Below, one piece after another: positions 41,856 through 51,900 of a stretch of 64,000 nt of DNA. Within the stretch, counting starts at the first letter, position 1; every line of letters begins with the position of its first letter. Origin of the DNA: Treponema sp. C6A8 (GTDB lineage: Bacteria; Spirochaetota; Spirochaetia; Treponematales; Treponemataceae); NCBI RefSeq assembly GCF_000619925.1, contig NZ_JHVB01000013.1, forward strand, positions 1 to 64,000, written 5' to 3'. Both the position numbers and the translations under genes were made by a program. The notes beneath the pieces were generated by a model, which searched no databases, was not told the DNA's origin, and saw only the letters and a program-made list of their open reading frames with translations.

Positions 41856-42653
41856 CTAGAATAATCCCAGTACCTTGTCCGGGCAGGCTTTGATACATTC
41901 GCCGCAAGAGGTACATTTTGAGTAATCCACTTTTGGGATTCCACTTGTAATGTCGATTGCTCCTTCAGGGCATTTTTTAGCACAGATGCCGCACTTGAAA
42001 CAGCCTACAGAACAGTCTTTGCGGATCTGAGGTTTATTTTCGTTGTGGCATGAACAGAAGGCAAAGGCACCTTTTGTATCTGCAGGCATAAGCATAAAGA
42101 TGTGCTTTGGACAAGCCTTAACGCACTTTCCGCAGCCTACGCACTTAGAGCGGTCAACTTTAGGAAGTCCGTCTGCTCCCATTGAAAGGGCGCCGAAAGG
42201 ACAAACTTCTACACAGTCACCAAAACCGATACAGCCGAATGAACATTTTTTTGTTCCGTTCATTGTAAGCTGGGCAGCGGCACAGGTTTTTACACCGTTG
42301 TAGTCACCGCGGCTCTGGGCAACTTCTTTTGTACCATGGCAGGCAAGAACTGCTACCTTTGGAACTACGTCACCGGCACTTCCACCCATGATTTCTGCAA
42401 CTTTTGCAGCGCAGCTTGCACCACCTGCAACACAGCCGTTTGTAGGAGCTTCGCCTTTTACAACTGCTTCGGCAAAGGCATCACAGCCGGCATAACCGCA
42501 GCCACCACAGTTACCGCCGCTGAGCAGTTCACGAACAGCCTGAACCTTTGGATCAACCTTAACGTAGAAAATCTTCTTAAAAAGCCCAAGAAGAACACCT
42601 AAAAGGAATCCTACTACCAGGGCAACTAAAATAGTATATATAACTAAAGTCAT
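41856..42653 (-). CDS. rnfB: Rnf electron transport complex subunit B
   Basis: A 265-residue ferredoxin-like subunit: N-terminal TM (VIYTILVALVVGFLLGVLLG), a 4Fe-4S domain GGNCGGCGYAGCDAF, then several CxxCxxCxxxCP ferredoxin motifs (FGDCVEVCP, CVGCGKCVKACP, CFKCGICAKKCP, CTSCGECIKACP). It passes electrons from ferredoxin to the complex. GGAGGATAAG before the ATG at 42653 fixes the start; a TTG upstream overlaps that site. It is separated from rnfA by 130 bp with a GC-rich repeat. Confidence 0.96.
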   Translation of the reverse strand: MTLVIYTILVALVVGFLLGVLLGLFKKIFYVKVDPKVQAVRELLSGGNCGGCGYAGCDAFAEAVVKGEAPTNGCVAGGASCAAKVAEIMGGSAGDVVPKVAVLACHGTKEVAQSRGDYNGVKTCAAAQLTMNGTKKCSFGCIGFGDCVEVCPFGALSMGADGLPKVDRSKCVGCGKCVKACPKHIFMLMPADTKGAFAFCSCHNENKPQIRKDCSVGCFKCGICAKKCPEGAIDITSGIPKVDYSKCTSCGECIKACPDKVLGLF

Positions 42654-42667
42654 CTTATCCTCCAAAA

Positions 42668-42786
42668 TGGGGTTTTAGGGGCCAGCCCCTAGGAGAGGGG
42701 GTAGCGTAAGACCGCATGGCGGGCTGAAGCGAGGGGGAGACTTCCACCTCCTGCCCTAAAACCTATCACCTAGAACCTAACACCTA
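42668..42786 (-). repeat. GC-rich repeat copy E with TAGG array, inside the rnf operon
   Basis: On the minus strand, right after the rnfA TAG stop (42784-42786), TAGGTGTTAGGTTCTAGGTG and a further TAGGTTTTAGGG are followed by GGAGGTGGAAGTCTCCCCCT, CAGCCCGCCATGCGG, GCTACCCCCTCT and a GGGGCTGGCCCC palindrome. It is the family block order. It splits rnfA from rnfB, which in most genomes are adjacent. Confidence 0.7.
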
Positions 42787-43362
42787 TTTAATCAAGCCCT
42801 TGAATCCCAGGAATGCCAAACTCAAAAGACCTGCGGCAACATACAAAATTGGTGTTCCCTGGAAAGAACGAGGGAGTTTTGCAATCTTAAGACGGCTGCG
42901 GACTCCGCTCATAACTACCATACTGATTAAAAAGCCGAGAGCAGAACCAAGGGCGTAAACAAGGCTTTCTCCGTAGTTGTAGTTCTTGCCGATACAGTTG
43001 ATTGTAACACCAAGAACGGCACAGTTTGTTGTAATCAGGGCGAGGTAAACACCCATTGAGCGGTACAAAGCAGGAATAGATTTCTTAAGGAAGAATTCTA
43101 CAAGCTGAACCAGAGAGGCAATTACAAGGATGAAAATCAAAGTCTGAAGGAATTCAAGTCCAAGAGGAATCATTACAAGCTTGAAAATTGGCCAGGTTAC
43201 GGCTGTTGCAAGGATGATTACAAAGGAAGTTGCAATACCCATACCGGTTGCCTTGTCAGTTTCGGCTGTCATACCGATAAAAGGACAGATAGCAAGATAC
43301 TGAATGAATACTACGTTATCTACGATAGCAGATTTTATGATGAGCTGAATTAAATCGATCAT
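42784..43362 (-). CDS. rnfA: Rnf electron transport complex subunit A
   Basis: A 192-residue membrane protein with six hydrophobic segments (VDNVVFIQYLAICPFIGMT, TTNCAVLGVTINCIG). It is the RnfA/NqrE family, forming with RnfE the symmetric membrane core that holds a 2Fe-2S cluster; the conserved cysteines (YLAICPF, TTNCAV) are present. It overlaps rnfE by 1 bp (TAATG). Its TAG stop is the first unit of a TAGG-rich array. Confidence 0.96.
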   Translation of the reverse strand: MIDLIQLIIKSAIVDNVVFIQYLAICPFIGMTAETDKATGMGIATSFVIILATAVTWPIFKLVMIPLGLEFLQTLIFILVIASLVQLVEFFLKKSIPALYRSMGVYLALITTNCAVLGVTINCIGKNYNYGESLVYALGSALGFLISMVVMSGVRSRLKIAKLPRSFQGTPILYVAAGLLSLAFLGFKGLIK

Positions 43363-44099
43363 TATTCACCCTCCTTTGCAGGGGCTGCCGGAGAAGCAGC
43401 ATCTGCCGGAGTTTCTTTTTTGCTGGAGCAAACTGCATTACAAGCTTCGCACGAAGGCTCTGTACAAATTTCAACCGGCTTATTCTGTTTTTCTGCGGCA
43501 CGGATTTTTAATCCCTGCATCAAAGCGGCAAGGAATCCGAATACCATAAATCCGCCCGGAGCACTGTTGAATACGCCGATTCTGTAAGCTTCCGGAATCA
43601 GCTCGATTTTAAGGGCAGTTCCAGCCATCAGAGTACCGCCGCCAAGAAGCTCGCGGAAAAAAGAAATCAAAACAAGAACGAAGGTATAACCGATTCCCAT
43701 TCCAAGAGCATCAAGAATTGAGTTTCCGATGTTGTTCTTAGACGCAAAGGATTCAACACGTCCCATGATGATACAGTTTACTACAATCAGAGGAAGAAAA
43801 ACGCCGAGCGCATCGTAAAGTGCTTCAACGTAAGCGTTCAAAACCAGCTGAACGATTGTTGTAAAGGCCGCAATAATGATAATAAAGATTGGAAGACGGA
43901 TTGATGAAGGAATCTTCTTTCTGAAAATACTGATTACGATTTCACTCATAACAAGTACGAAAGTCATACCCATACCCATTCCAAGTCCATTAAAAATACT
44001 TGTGGTTACACCCAGAGAAGAGCACAAACCAATATTCAAAACCAAAAGCGGATTTTCACGAACAAATCCGTTGGTAAAAATCTGAAGCTGCTTATTCAT
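43362..44099 (-). CDS. rnfE: Rnf electron transport complex subunit E
   Basis: A 245-residue membrane protein of the RnfE/NqrD family (NPLLVLNIGLCSSLGVTTSI, PLIVVNCIIMGRVESFASKN), with conserved cysteines in LGLC and VNC. The C-terminal tail is unusual in having several cysteines (VEICTEPSCEACNAVCSSKK) and alanine/proline-rich ends. The ATG at 44099 overlaps the rnfG stop by 8 bp; a longer upstream start is less likely. Confidence 0.95.
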   Translation of the reverse strand: MNKQLQIFTNGFVRENPLLVLNIGLCSSLGVTTSIFNGLGMGMGMTFVLVMSEIVISIFRKKIPSSIRLPIFIIIIAAFTTIVQLVLNAYVEALYDALGVFLPLIVVNCIIMGRVESFASKNNIGNSILDALGMGIGYTFVLVLISFFRELLGGGTLMAGTALKIELIPEAYRIGVFNSAPGGFMVFGFLAALMQGLKIRAAEKQNKPVEICTEPSCEACNAVCSSKKETPADAASPAAPAKEGE

Positions 44100-44685
44100 T
44101 AGTAGCCCCCTGTTTTTCAAGATATTTCAAGAGAGAGCCGGTTCCTTCTGAAAGAAGATTTGCAACACCGTTACTTGTGATAGTTGCCCCGGAAATTGCG
44201 TCAAAAGTTTCGCCAAGCTTAAAGCCGTCCTTTGCATTCTTTCCTTCGAACTGACCGTAGAATGTCTTACCATTTGAGAGCGTAAAGGTAGGATCATTCG
44301 CCTTAAGTCCGAATCCTGGAGAGTCTGTGTTTTTAAGGAACTGCAAGCCTGTGATTGTTCCGTCGGCCTTCATTCCAACAAGGATTGTAGCCTGATCATA
44401 AGTGGGACCATTTACCTGAGCAGCGCCGCCTACAGCCTTGCCGTCTTTCTTTGCAATAATCATGCTTTCAATTTTGATTGTGCCGACTGAGGCAGCATCG
44501 TAATCACTTACAGAGTCGAAAGTGTAGCCGTCACCAGGGAAGAAGGCTGCCATAGCCTGATTTACTTTTTCTACCTGGTTCTGCGCAATCTTAGGAGCTG
44601 TAAAATTATTTACAACAGCAAGAACAGTGCAGGAAATTACAGCGTAAATTGCCAGAGTAAGGCCAAGTTTAATCATTTCTTTCAT
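44092..44685 (-). CDS. rnfG: Rnf electron transport complex subunit G
   Basis: A 197-residue periplasm-facing subunit with one N-terminal TM (LGLTLAIYAVISCTVLAVV) and an FMN-binding domain ending in SGATITSNGV (about 166-175), where the Thr is the covalent FMN site. It lies between rnfD and rnfE with overlaps on both sides. Confidence 0.95.
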   Translation of the reverse strand: MKEMIKLGLTLAIYAVISCTVLAVVNNFTAPKIAQNQVEKVNQAMAAFFPGDGYTFDSVSDYDAASVGTIKIESMIIAKKDGKAVGGAAQVNGPTYDQATILVGMKADGTITGLQFLKNTDSPGFGLKANDPTFTLSNGKTFYGQFEGKNAKDGFKLGETFDAISGATITSNGVANLLSEGTGSLLKYLEKQGATNE

Positions 44686-45785
44686 TATTTTACCTCCTCT
44701 GGTTTTGCATTCTGAACATCAAAAGTCTGAACGATTTTTGCAGGGGTTGGACGGCGGTTTCCTTTTTTACCGTAACCGTACATGCGGCCTGTAAAGTTGT
44801 TCAAAAGCGGAGCAACAGCGTTCATAATCAAAATACTGAACATAACTCCTTCAGGATAGCCGCCAAAGCGACGGATAAGCCAGGTGATTAAACCGCATCC
44901 AAAACCAAAAATTAAACGGCCGGGACCAGTTATAGGAGTTGTAGCGTAGTCTGTTACCATGAAGGTGGCCCCAAAAATCAATCCACCAGTAAGAAGAGCT
45001 GTAAGAACATCAGTTCCAGCAGCAGTAAGGCCAGCGTGAATACCTCCTAAGAAAGTACAGACAACTACAGTTCCAACCATTGCGAGTGGAGCGCGCCAGT
45101 CGATAATGCGTGTCAAAAGAAGGAAGCAGAAAGAAACCATAAGCAGCATGATAGAAGTTTCACCGATACATCCTGCACGGTTACCGATGAAAAGCTGCCA
45201 GTAGGTCTGGGCATCCGGAACAAAAGTGCCGGCCTTTACCTTACTCAAAGTTGTAGCGGCTGTAATTCCATCCCAAACAGTTGCCTGACTCATAGCATCA
45301 ATTTCTGCAGCAGTTTTTCCCATTGAAGCAAGCTTTTCATGAATGTGAGGAATAAGATGAGGATCATACCAGCGTGCACCGATTGCAGCCGGGAAGCTCA
45401 TAACAAGCACACCACGACCAGTCAAAGCAGGGTTGAAAACATTGCTTCCGATTCCGCCAAAAAGTCCCTTTGCAACAACCATTGCAACAAGGTCACCAAG
45501 AAGAACCATCCAGATTGGAGTGGTAGAAGACAAAACCAGAGCAAGAAGAACGCCGCTTACTGCAGCTGAAAGGTTAGAAACCAGAATCTTCTGCTTTGTA
45601 AATTTCTGGAAGAGGGCTTCAAAAAGCACACATCCAAAAACTGAAACTACAATTCTAATTAAAGCCGGAAGCCCGAAAACGACTACACCGGCAATACACT
45701 CAGGAAGCATAGCAATAAGAACGCCTGCCATAATTTTCTGAGTAGTTAGTCCTTCTGTAAAATGCGGACTTGATGACAATCTCAT
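44685..45785 (-). CDS. rnfD: Rnf electron transport complex subunit D
   Basis: A 366-residue membrane protein of the NqrB/RnfD family with about ten hydrophobic segments and conserved blocks (FNPALTGRGVLVMSFP, TDYATTPITGPGRLIFGFG). The family carries a covalent FMN on a threonine. It shares stop/start bases with rnfC and rnfG, so the operon is tightly translationally coupled. Confidence 0.95.
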   Translation of the reverse strand: MRLSSSPHFTEGLTTQKIMAGVLIAMLPECIAGVVVFGLPALIRIVVSVFGCVLFEALFQKFTKQKILVSNLSAAVSGVLLALVLSSTTPIWMVLLGDLVAMVVAKGLFGGIGSNVFNPALTGRGVLVMSFPAAIGARWYDPHLIPHIHEKLASMGKTAAEIDAMSQATVWDGITAATTLSKVKAGTFVPDAQTYWQLFIGNRAGCIGETSIMLLMVSFCFLLLTRIIDWRAPLAMVGTVVVCTFLGGIHAGLTAAGTDVLTALLTGGLIFGATFMVTDYATTPITGPGRLIFGFGCGLITWLIRRFGGYPEGVMFSILIMNAVAPLLNNFTGRMYGYGKKGNRRPTPAKIVQTFDVQNAKPEEVK

Positions 45786-47161
45786 TTTGCACCTCCTGTT
45801 GCGTTAGCGGCAGCCTGTGCGGCAGCAGCCTTTGACCTTTCTTCAGCCATCTGAGTTCGTACAATTGATTTTCCAAGACGGATGCGCTGAACAAGTCTGA
45901 TGTGAGCAGGGCAGACAAATGCGCAGGATCCACATTCAATACAGTCCATAAGACCGTAGCGTTTTGCCTTTTTAGTATTTGCAGCCTTAAGCTCACGAAT
46001 CATAAGAACAGGATTCAATCTCATAGGGCAGACATGAACACAGCCGCCGCAAGAAATACACTGATCTTCATCATCAAGATAAGTTTCTTTTTCTGTAAGG
46101 AAGGTTACACCGCTGGTTCCCTTTGCAATCGGGAAGTCTGCGCTGATCATTGCAAATCCCATCATAGGACCGCCCGAAACAACCTTGCAAGTCTGATTTT
46201 CTTTAAGAGTAAAGAATTCAGGCATAAGGTCGCTTACCAGAGTTCCAACAGGAACTCGAAGGTTGCAAGGCTTTTCTACTGCGCCACCGCTGATTGTAAG
46301 GCTGCGCTCAATAAGAGGCATTCCCAGGCGGAAGGCGTCGCTGATTGCGCATACTGTTCCAACGTTGGAAATGATACAGCCGGCGTCGGCAGGGAGTTTT
46401 GCGCTAGGGATTTCTACACCAAGACATGCAGAAACGATGAATTTTTCTGAACCCTGAGGGTATTTTGTTTTTACAAGGCGCACGGTCATATCATCGCCGT
46501 AGCCTTTTTTAGCAATTTCTTCTTCAAGAATAGGCTTGATAAATGCCTTATTGTCTTCAAGCGCGATGATTCCGGCAGCACCAACCAGATGAAGGATGAT
46601 TGCAAGACCATCAATCAGTTTTTCAGGGCTTTCCTGCATTGTGCGCTCGTCGCAGGTAAGATAAGGTTCACATTCAGCAGCGTTCACAAGAACGTACTCA
46701 ATTTCCTTGTCCTCCGGCGGATTAAGCTTTACGTGAGCCGGGAAAGAAGCTCCACCCATACCGACAATGCCCGCATCGCGGATTCTTGCCAGAGCCGCAT
46801 CATGCTCGCAGGTGAATGGATCAAGAGGTTCCATAAATGCCGTACGGTTTTCGTCATCAGCTTCGATGATAATACATGGAACTTCAGAGTTACCGGTTAC
46901 GAGGCACTTTGCGATTTTTTTTACTTTACCCGAAACAGACGAATGAACGGGACAATTCATAAATTTATCACCGTTCGCAATTACCTGACCTTTTGCCACA
47001 AGGTCACCCACTTGTACAAGCGGCGTATTAGGAGCGCCACCCATAGTCACCGGGATAGTGACAGTTTTTGACGAAGGAAAAGCCGCAGTGATTGGACACT
47101 GATTGCTAAGCTCCTTCATCTCGCGCGGATGAATTCCGCCTTTAAATGTAAATGCTCTCAT
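45782..47161 (-). CDS. rnfC: Rnf electron transport complex subunit C
   Basis: A 459-residue NADH/FMN-binding subunit: KGGIHPREMKELSNQCPI near the start, the FMN/NAD(H) fold (GMGGASFPAHVKLNPPEDKE, VNAAECEPYLTCDE), and two 4Fe-4S motifs (CISCGGCVHVCP, CIECGSCAFVCP, about 366-415). It heads the rnfCDGEAB operon. Rnf couples ferredoxin oxidation to NAD+ reduction with Na+ or H+ export; which ion is not visible. AGG lies 8 nt before the ATG. Confidence 0.96.
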   Translation of the reverse strand: MRAFTFKGGIHPREMKELSNQCPITAAFPSSKTVTIPVTMGGAPNTPLVQVGDLVAKGQVIANGDKFMNCPVHSSVSGKVKKIAKCLVTGNSEVPCIIIEADDENRTAFMEPLDPFTCEHDAALARIRDAGIVGMGGASFPAHVKLNPPEDKEIEYVLVNAAECEPYLTCDERTMQESPEKLIDGLAIILHLVGAAGIIALEDNKAFIKPILEEEIAKKGYGDDMTVRLVKTKYPQGSEKFIVSACLGVEIPSAKLPADAGCIISNVGTVCAISDAFRLGMPLIERSLTISGGAVEKPCNLRVPVGTLVSDLMPEFFTLKENQTCKVVSGGPMMGFAMISADFPIAKGTSGVTFLTEKETYLDDEDQCISCGGCVHVCPMRLNPVLMIRELKAANTKKAKRYGLMDCIECGSCAFVCPAHIRLVQRIRLGKSIVRTQMAEERSKAAAAQAAANATGGAK

Positions 47162-47195
47162 ATAACTACCTATATGTTTATTTATACAATTTTCT

Positions 47196-47201
47196 ATTAT
47201 A
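47196..47201 (-). promoter_or_regulatory. Likely -10 of the rnf operon
   Basis: On the minus strand a perfect TATAAT lies 34 nt upstream of the rnfC ATG, with a weak -35 (TTCTAA) 17 nt before it. No operator-like palindrome is clear. Confidence 0.45.
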
Positions 47202-47254
47202 TAGCAGAGTATTTGAATTTAGAAGATTTATTTAACTATAAAATTTTACGAGAT

Positions 47255-47884
47255 TTATTCTTTTATTTCGATTCCGATTACCGCGGTTACAGATTTTTCC
47301 GGCACCATAATAAGGTTATCTTTTAAGGCCAGTCCTATGTATTTGGAAGGAGTAAGAAGGTCAAAAATTCCCCGCTGATTTTCCAGGGTGTAGTCACCAT
47401 AGCCCGCGCTGTAACGGGGACGCAGAGATTTTCCCTCGCCGGCCGCAAGCTGACGCAGTTCTTCGTTGAGCTGGTCGCAGACATTTTCTACGGAGGCAGC
47501 GCCGATTGCGTTCAAAAAACTTGCCTTTGCCATGGAAGAAATTCTTGCCCGCTGAACCAGGCGGTCGTATTCCAGCCCGATTGTAGCGGCAAATAAAAAT
47601 ATTTCACTGCAGCCGGCCAAGTTTCGGCTTAAATCTTTGCTGATAACTTCGCCGTAGGGAAAGGTGATTTTATTTTTGGGATGGAGCTGGACCGCAAAGC
47701 GTCCCCAGCAGGCGGCAGGTTTTATCGCAGCCCGGGCTTCAGGAATAAAAGCTTCAACCTGGGAAATATCTTCTGCTGTAACGAGGTCTTTTTTGTAGCC
47801 CAGATAGCGCAGAACTTCGCCAGGGTCGATTTCAATTTCTGCTGCCTGGTATGTTTTTCTTACAATCGGGTATGTCACTTCCAC
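47255..47884 (-). CDS. Stand-alone vitamin B12-dependent methionine synthase activation domain
   Basis: A 209-residue protein with the MetH C-terminal activation (SAM-binding) fold, including RPRYSAGYGDYTLENQRGIF (RxSxGYGD motif) near 160. In spirochaetes and clostridia this domain is often a separate gene. It helps reactivate cobalamin in methionine synthase. It lies 51 bp after metF, so the two are probably co-transcribed, linking 5-methyl-THF formation to methionine synthesis. The MetH catalytic part is not in this window. Confidence 0.85.
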   Translation of the reverse strand: MEVTYPIVRKTYQAAEIEIDPGEVLRYLGYKKDLVTAEDISQVEAFIPEARAAIKPAACWGRFAVQLHPKNKITFPYGEVISKDLSRNLAGCSEIFLFAATIGLEYDRLVQRARISSMAKASFLNAIGAASVENVCDQLNEELRQLAAGEGKSLRPRYSAGYGDYTLENQRGIFDLLTPSKYIGLALKDNLIMVPEKSVTAVIGIEIKE

Positions 47885-47935
47885 TTATCCCACTGCCTTG
47901 AATTACGCGGCGCCGAAGGTGCCGCCTTCTTTTTA

Positions 47936-48805
47936 TTACTCTGGCTTTTTAATGATGCTGCTCAAATTTTCCTGAATCTTAGCGGCAATTTCCGGCTTGT
48001 TCATTGTGTAAATGTGAATGTGGTTTACGCCGTTTGCAATAAGATCGATAATCTGGTCGGTAGCGTAGGCAATTGCGGCTTGCTTGAGGGCAACCGGATC
48101 ATCCTGCCAGCGGTCAAGAAGGGCAACATAGCGGCGTGGAATAAAGGCGCCGGAAAGCTTGATGATTTTTGCCATCTGATTTGCGTTTGTAACGGGCATA
48201 ATTCCAGCCACAACAGGAATTGTTACGCCTGCTTCGCGAACCTTAAAGAGGAAATTGTAAAAAGTGCTGTTATCGAAGAACATCTGGGTTGTAAGGAAGC
48301 TGCAGCCCGCGTCCTGCTTGATTTTCAGCGACTGGACGTCGGCCTGAACGCTAGGGCTTTCGGGATGCTTTTCTGGGTAGCAGGCGCCGCCCACGCAAAA
48401 GTCCCCGTTCTGTTTGATAAAATCCATAAGCTCGTGGGCGTGCTTGAATTCCCAATCGGCAGGATTTGCGCCTTCAGGAATGTCTCCGCGAAGGGCCAGA
48501 ATATTTTCAATTCCGTGAGATTTCAGCGAGTCCAGCTGTTCTTTTGTTGCTGCCCGGCTTGCATTTACGCAGGTGAGGTGGGCAAGGGGAGTTACTCCGT
48601 GATTGAGGACGCTTGCGGCAATTTCAGTTGTAAAACCGCGGGTTGTTCCTGCAGCGCCGTAGGTGACGCTCATAAAATGAGGGCGAAGGTCCGCAATCTG
48701 GTCGGCAGCGGCCTCTACAGAATCAAATTTATCGCTTGTTTTTGGTGGAAAAACCTCAAATGAAAGGGTAGGTTCGTTCTTTTTTAAAATCTCACTTATT
48801 TTCAT
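47936..48805 (-). CDS. metF: 5,10-methylenetetrahydrofolate reductase
   Basis: A 289-residue TIM-barrel flavoenzyme: PTLSFEVFPPKTSDKFDSVE (FEVFPPK motif), FMSVTYGAAGT, LAHLTCVNASR, ILALRGDIPEG and TTQMFFDNSTFYNF are all typical. It reduces methylene-THF to methyl-THF for the downstream methionine synthase system. A TATGTT lies 6 nt before the ATG. Upstream on the same strand is a GC-rich structured stretch after ftsK. Confidence 0.95.
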   Translation of the reverse strand: MKISEILKKNEPTLSFEVFPPKTSDKFDSVEAAADQIADLRPHFMSVTYGAAGTTRGFTTEIAASVLNHGVTPLAHLTCVNASRAATKEQLDSLKSHGIENILALRGDIPEGANPADWEFKHAHELMDFIKQNGDFCVGGACYPEKHPESPSVQADVQSLKIKQDAGCSFLTTQMFFDNSTFYNFLFKVREAGVTIPVVAGIMPVTNANQMAKIIKLSGAFIPRRYVALLDRWQDDPVALKQAAIAYATDQIIDLIANGVNHIHIYTMNKPEIAAKIQENLSSIIKKPE

Positions 48806-48832
48806 GAGTATAACATATCAGAATACTAGGCG

Positions 48833-48945
48833 AGTCGCAACTCCCACTCGCCTTCCGGGCTTGCCTGCGGCCGGTATGCGGCTGTCTGAAGACACCCGCA
48901 TACTTCCCCTCCACGCTCGCGCCGGCGGCCAGCTACAGTTTCCAG
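48833..48945. repeat. GC-rich structured spacer between ftsK and metF
   Basis: Contains GGCGAGT/ACTCGCC, GTATGCGG/CCGCATAC and AGCTAC/AGCTGC-type hairpins. It resembles the other GC-rich repeats in composition but not in block order. No ORF. Confidence 0.4.
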
Positions 48946-48951
48946 CTGCTA

Positions 48952-51900
48952 TTACCCAGGTACGTGAATGATTTCGCGAGGCTTACTTCCGTTGGCAGGA
49001 CCAACTATTCCCCGCTCTTCCATTTCTTCTACCAGGCGGGCAGCACGGTTATAGCCGATGCTCAGGCGGCGCTGCAGGTAACTTGCGCTTGCCTTTCCTG
49101 ACTGAATTACAATTTCCAGTGCCTGATCGTAAAGAGGGTCACCTTCGTAGTTTCCGTTCAGCTCAAAATCATCGCCATCTTCTTCTTCCTCATAGAAAAC
49201 CTGATCGTCGATGTAGTCAGGTTCGCCGTATTCTTTAACGGCATTAACGACATCTTCAACTTCCTGGTCACTGATAAAGGTTCCCTGAATGCGGACAGGG
49301 GCTGGGTCAACGGCAGAAGCGTAAAGCATATCACCGCGGCCAAGGAGTTTTTCAGCACCAACGCTATCAATGATGATGTTAGAGTCTGTTCGGCTTGAAA
49401 CCATAAAGGCAATTCGGCTAGGAATATTTGCCTTAATCAAACCGGTGATTACGTTTACAGAAGGACGCTGGGTTGCAAGTACAAGGTGAATACCAACCGC
49501 ACGGCTCATGGCTGTAAGGCGGGCAACTGTAGATTCAAGCTCGCGTCCGCTGGTTGCCATAAGGTCAGCAAATTCATCAATAATTACGACAATATAAGGA
49601 AGCTTTTCTGTAGCAATGTCACGTTCCTTAATACGCTGGTTGTAAGTAGAAATATCGCGGACACCCATGCTGTCCAGAAGGGCATAACGGCGCTCCATCT
49701 CACAAAGACACCACTGTAAAGCCTGCAATGCCTTCTTCGGTTCTGTGATTACAGGAACCAGCAGGTGAGGAATGTTGTTGTAAAGCTTCAGTTCAACTAC
49801 CTTCGGGTCAACAAGAATGAGTTTTACGTCGCGGAAAGAACGCTTATATAATATAGAAAGAATGAGCGAGTTTACGCAGACAGATTTACCTGAACCTGTG
49901 GCACCGGCAATCAGCATATGAGGTGTTTTTACCAGGTCGATAAGCTGAGCCTTACCCAAAATATCCTTACCAAGAACAACAGGAACTGCCATCTTGTCCC
50001 ATTCGTCCAGCTTCATTTCAATAAGCTCGCGGAAGCCAACGATTGAGCGGTGGCGGTTTGGAACTTCAATACCAACGGCCTGTTTTCCAGGAATTGGCGC
50101 TACGATACGAACCGACTGAGCGGCAAGGCTGAGGGCGATGTTATCCTGAAGGGCAACAATTTTCTGCAGGCGGACACCAGGGGCCGGTAAAATCTCGAAC
50201 ATTGTAACTACAGGACCTTTTTTAATTCCTATAACCTGGGCTTCAATGTTGAATTCTGCCAGAGTCTGAGTAAGATTCATTGCAGATTCTTTTGTTGCAT
50301 CGTCAATAATCCAGTACTGGTCGTCCTTGTAAGCGGTCAAAAGGTTTGACGGAATTACATAAGGACCTTTTTTAACGGCGCGGTTTCCAATCTTTGGTGG
50401 GTTTGCCATAATTTCCTGAGATTTTGGTTCATCTTCATGGGCAAAGGCATCGTTCGGGGTGTAAGAGTTTACTTCATCGTTGAAGGCGACGCTTTCATCT
50501 TCAAAAACATCGTCGTGCTCTGAGTCATCGATTTCTGCCTGAATTTCTTCTTCGTTTGTAGCTGTCAGGTCATTTACAGTTGGAAGAGGTTCTTCGTCTG
50601 TGTCTTTTATATCAGCGACATCTTCGTTATCGATAATTTCTGCGTCAATCTGCTCGAGTTCAGGCTCTTCAAGTTCTCCCTTCTGGTAAGCTTTTTCAGT
50701 TTCTTCCGAAAGCTTTTTTAAGCTTTCGCGGCGGATTTCCTCTTCCATTTCATCAAAAACGTTTCCAGAGCCAAATGTTTCTGCCGGTTTTTCGTGAGAT
50801 GCGGCGTAAAGGGCAGAAGAATTTGCTGCGGCGCGTGAAATTGCGTCATCATCAAAAGTTGCAGGAACAAAGCTTGAAAGTCCTACAGCATGATTGCGGG
50901 GCTCTTCTTCTTTTTCAAGTTCAGGTTCTTCATCCGGAATATCCGGGAATGGAAGAGTTTCGTCTTCCACGTAACCGTCTTCGTTTTCAGAATCAGAAAG
51001 ATTTATTCGGCTTGGGAATTTTGATTTTGGCTGCTCAGGAGTTTTTTTTTCTTCTTCGCTTTCTTCCGGCTCAGTGCCGTCCCGCAAAGTAATTCCGTGT
51101 CCAAAGTTCGGATTTTCTACAACTGAATCAATGTATTTTGCAGCGCTGTATGGATTTTCAGCGTTTGAGTTTTTCTTTGCGTTTGAAACCTTTTCATCAT
51201 CTACGTCGAAGGCAGAAAATGGGTCATCTTCCGAGTTGGCAGCGCCCTCTTCCTCTTTTGGCGGAAATTCCAGGGCCGGATCATTCTCGTCTATTTCTTC
51301 TTCAACTGAGTCTGCTCCGGCATCCTCTTCAGCATAGTCTTCATCGTATTCAGGTGGAAGTGTCTCCTGCTCTGGCGGCAGATTGTCCCATTTCAGTTCT
51401 TCAGCAGGAGCTTCCTCTTCTTCACTTTCGTCTTCAAGTTCATCGCTGAAGTCTGTGAGGGCAGCGTATTCTTCTTCTGTGATGATAGAAGCGCCAGGAG
51501 TTGCAGCCTCATCCTCTTCTTCAACATCGATTGAAGGCTCTGCGTGAGGTTTAATTTCGCTCAAAGCGGCATCAAAAACGTTTGAAACTTCGTTCTTGAT
51601 TTCCTGATTTACTGCCTGAAGGTCACTTCCATTTACTTCGTCAGTGTCGACGGCGTTAACGGCACTAATACCCTCAAGGTCTTCGTCATCTTCAACAACT
51701 TCATTTGGATCAAGTTCTTCAATCTCATCAGATTTTATAGAGTCAAAATTGTCAGAACAAGAAAGGGTTGCAACCTGAGGAGCAGGTTCTTCCTTAGATT
51801 TAACTTCAACCTTAGTTTCAGCTGGAGCCTCATTTCCCTTTCCAAAAATCAGACCTTCAGTATTCAGTTTGCCGATTGAATCAAAAGATTCTGCAGGATT

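Noticed and set aside
47681..48763. 360-codon ORF antisense to metF
   Set aside because: It is the shadow of metF and the MetH-activation gene, with no ribosome site and no domain.
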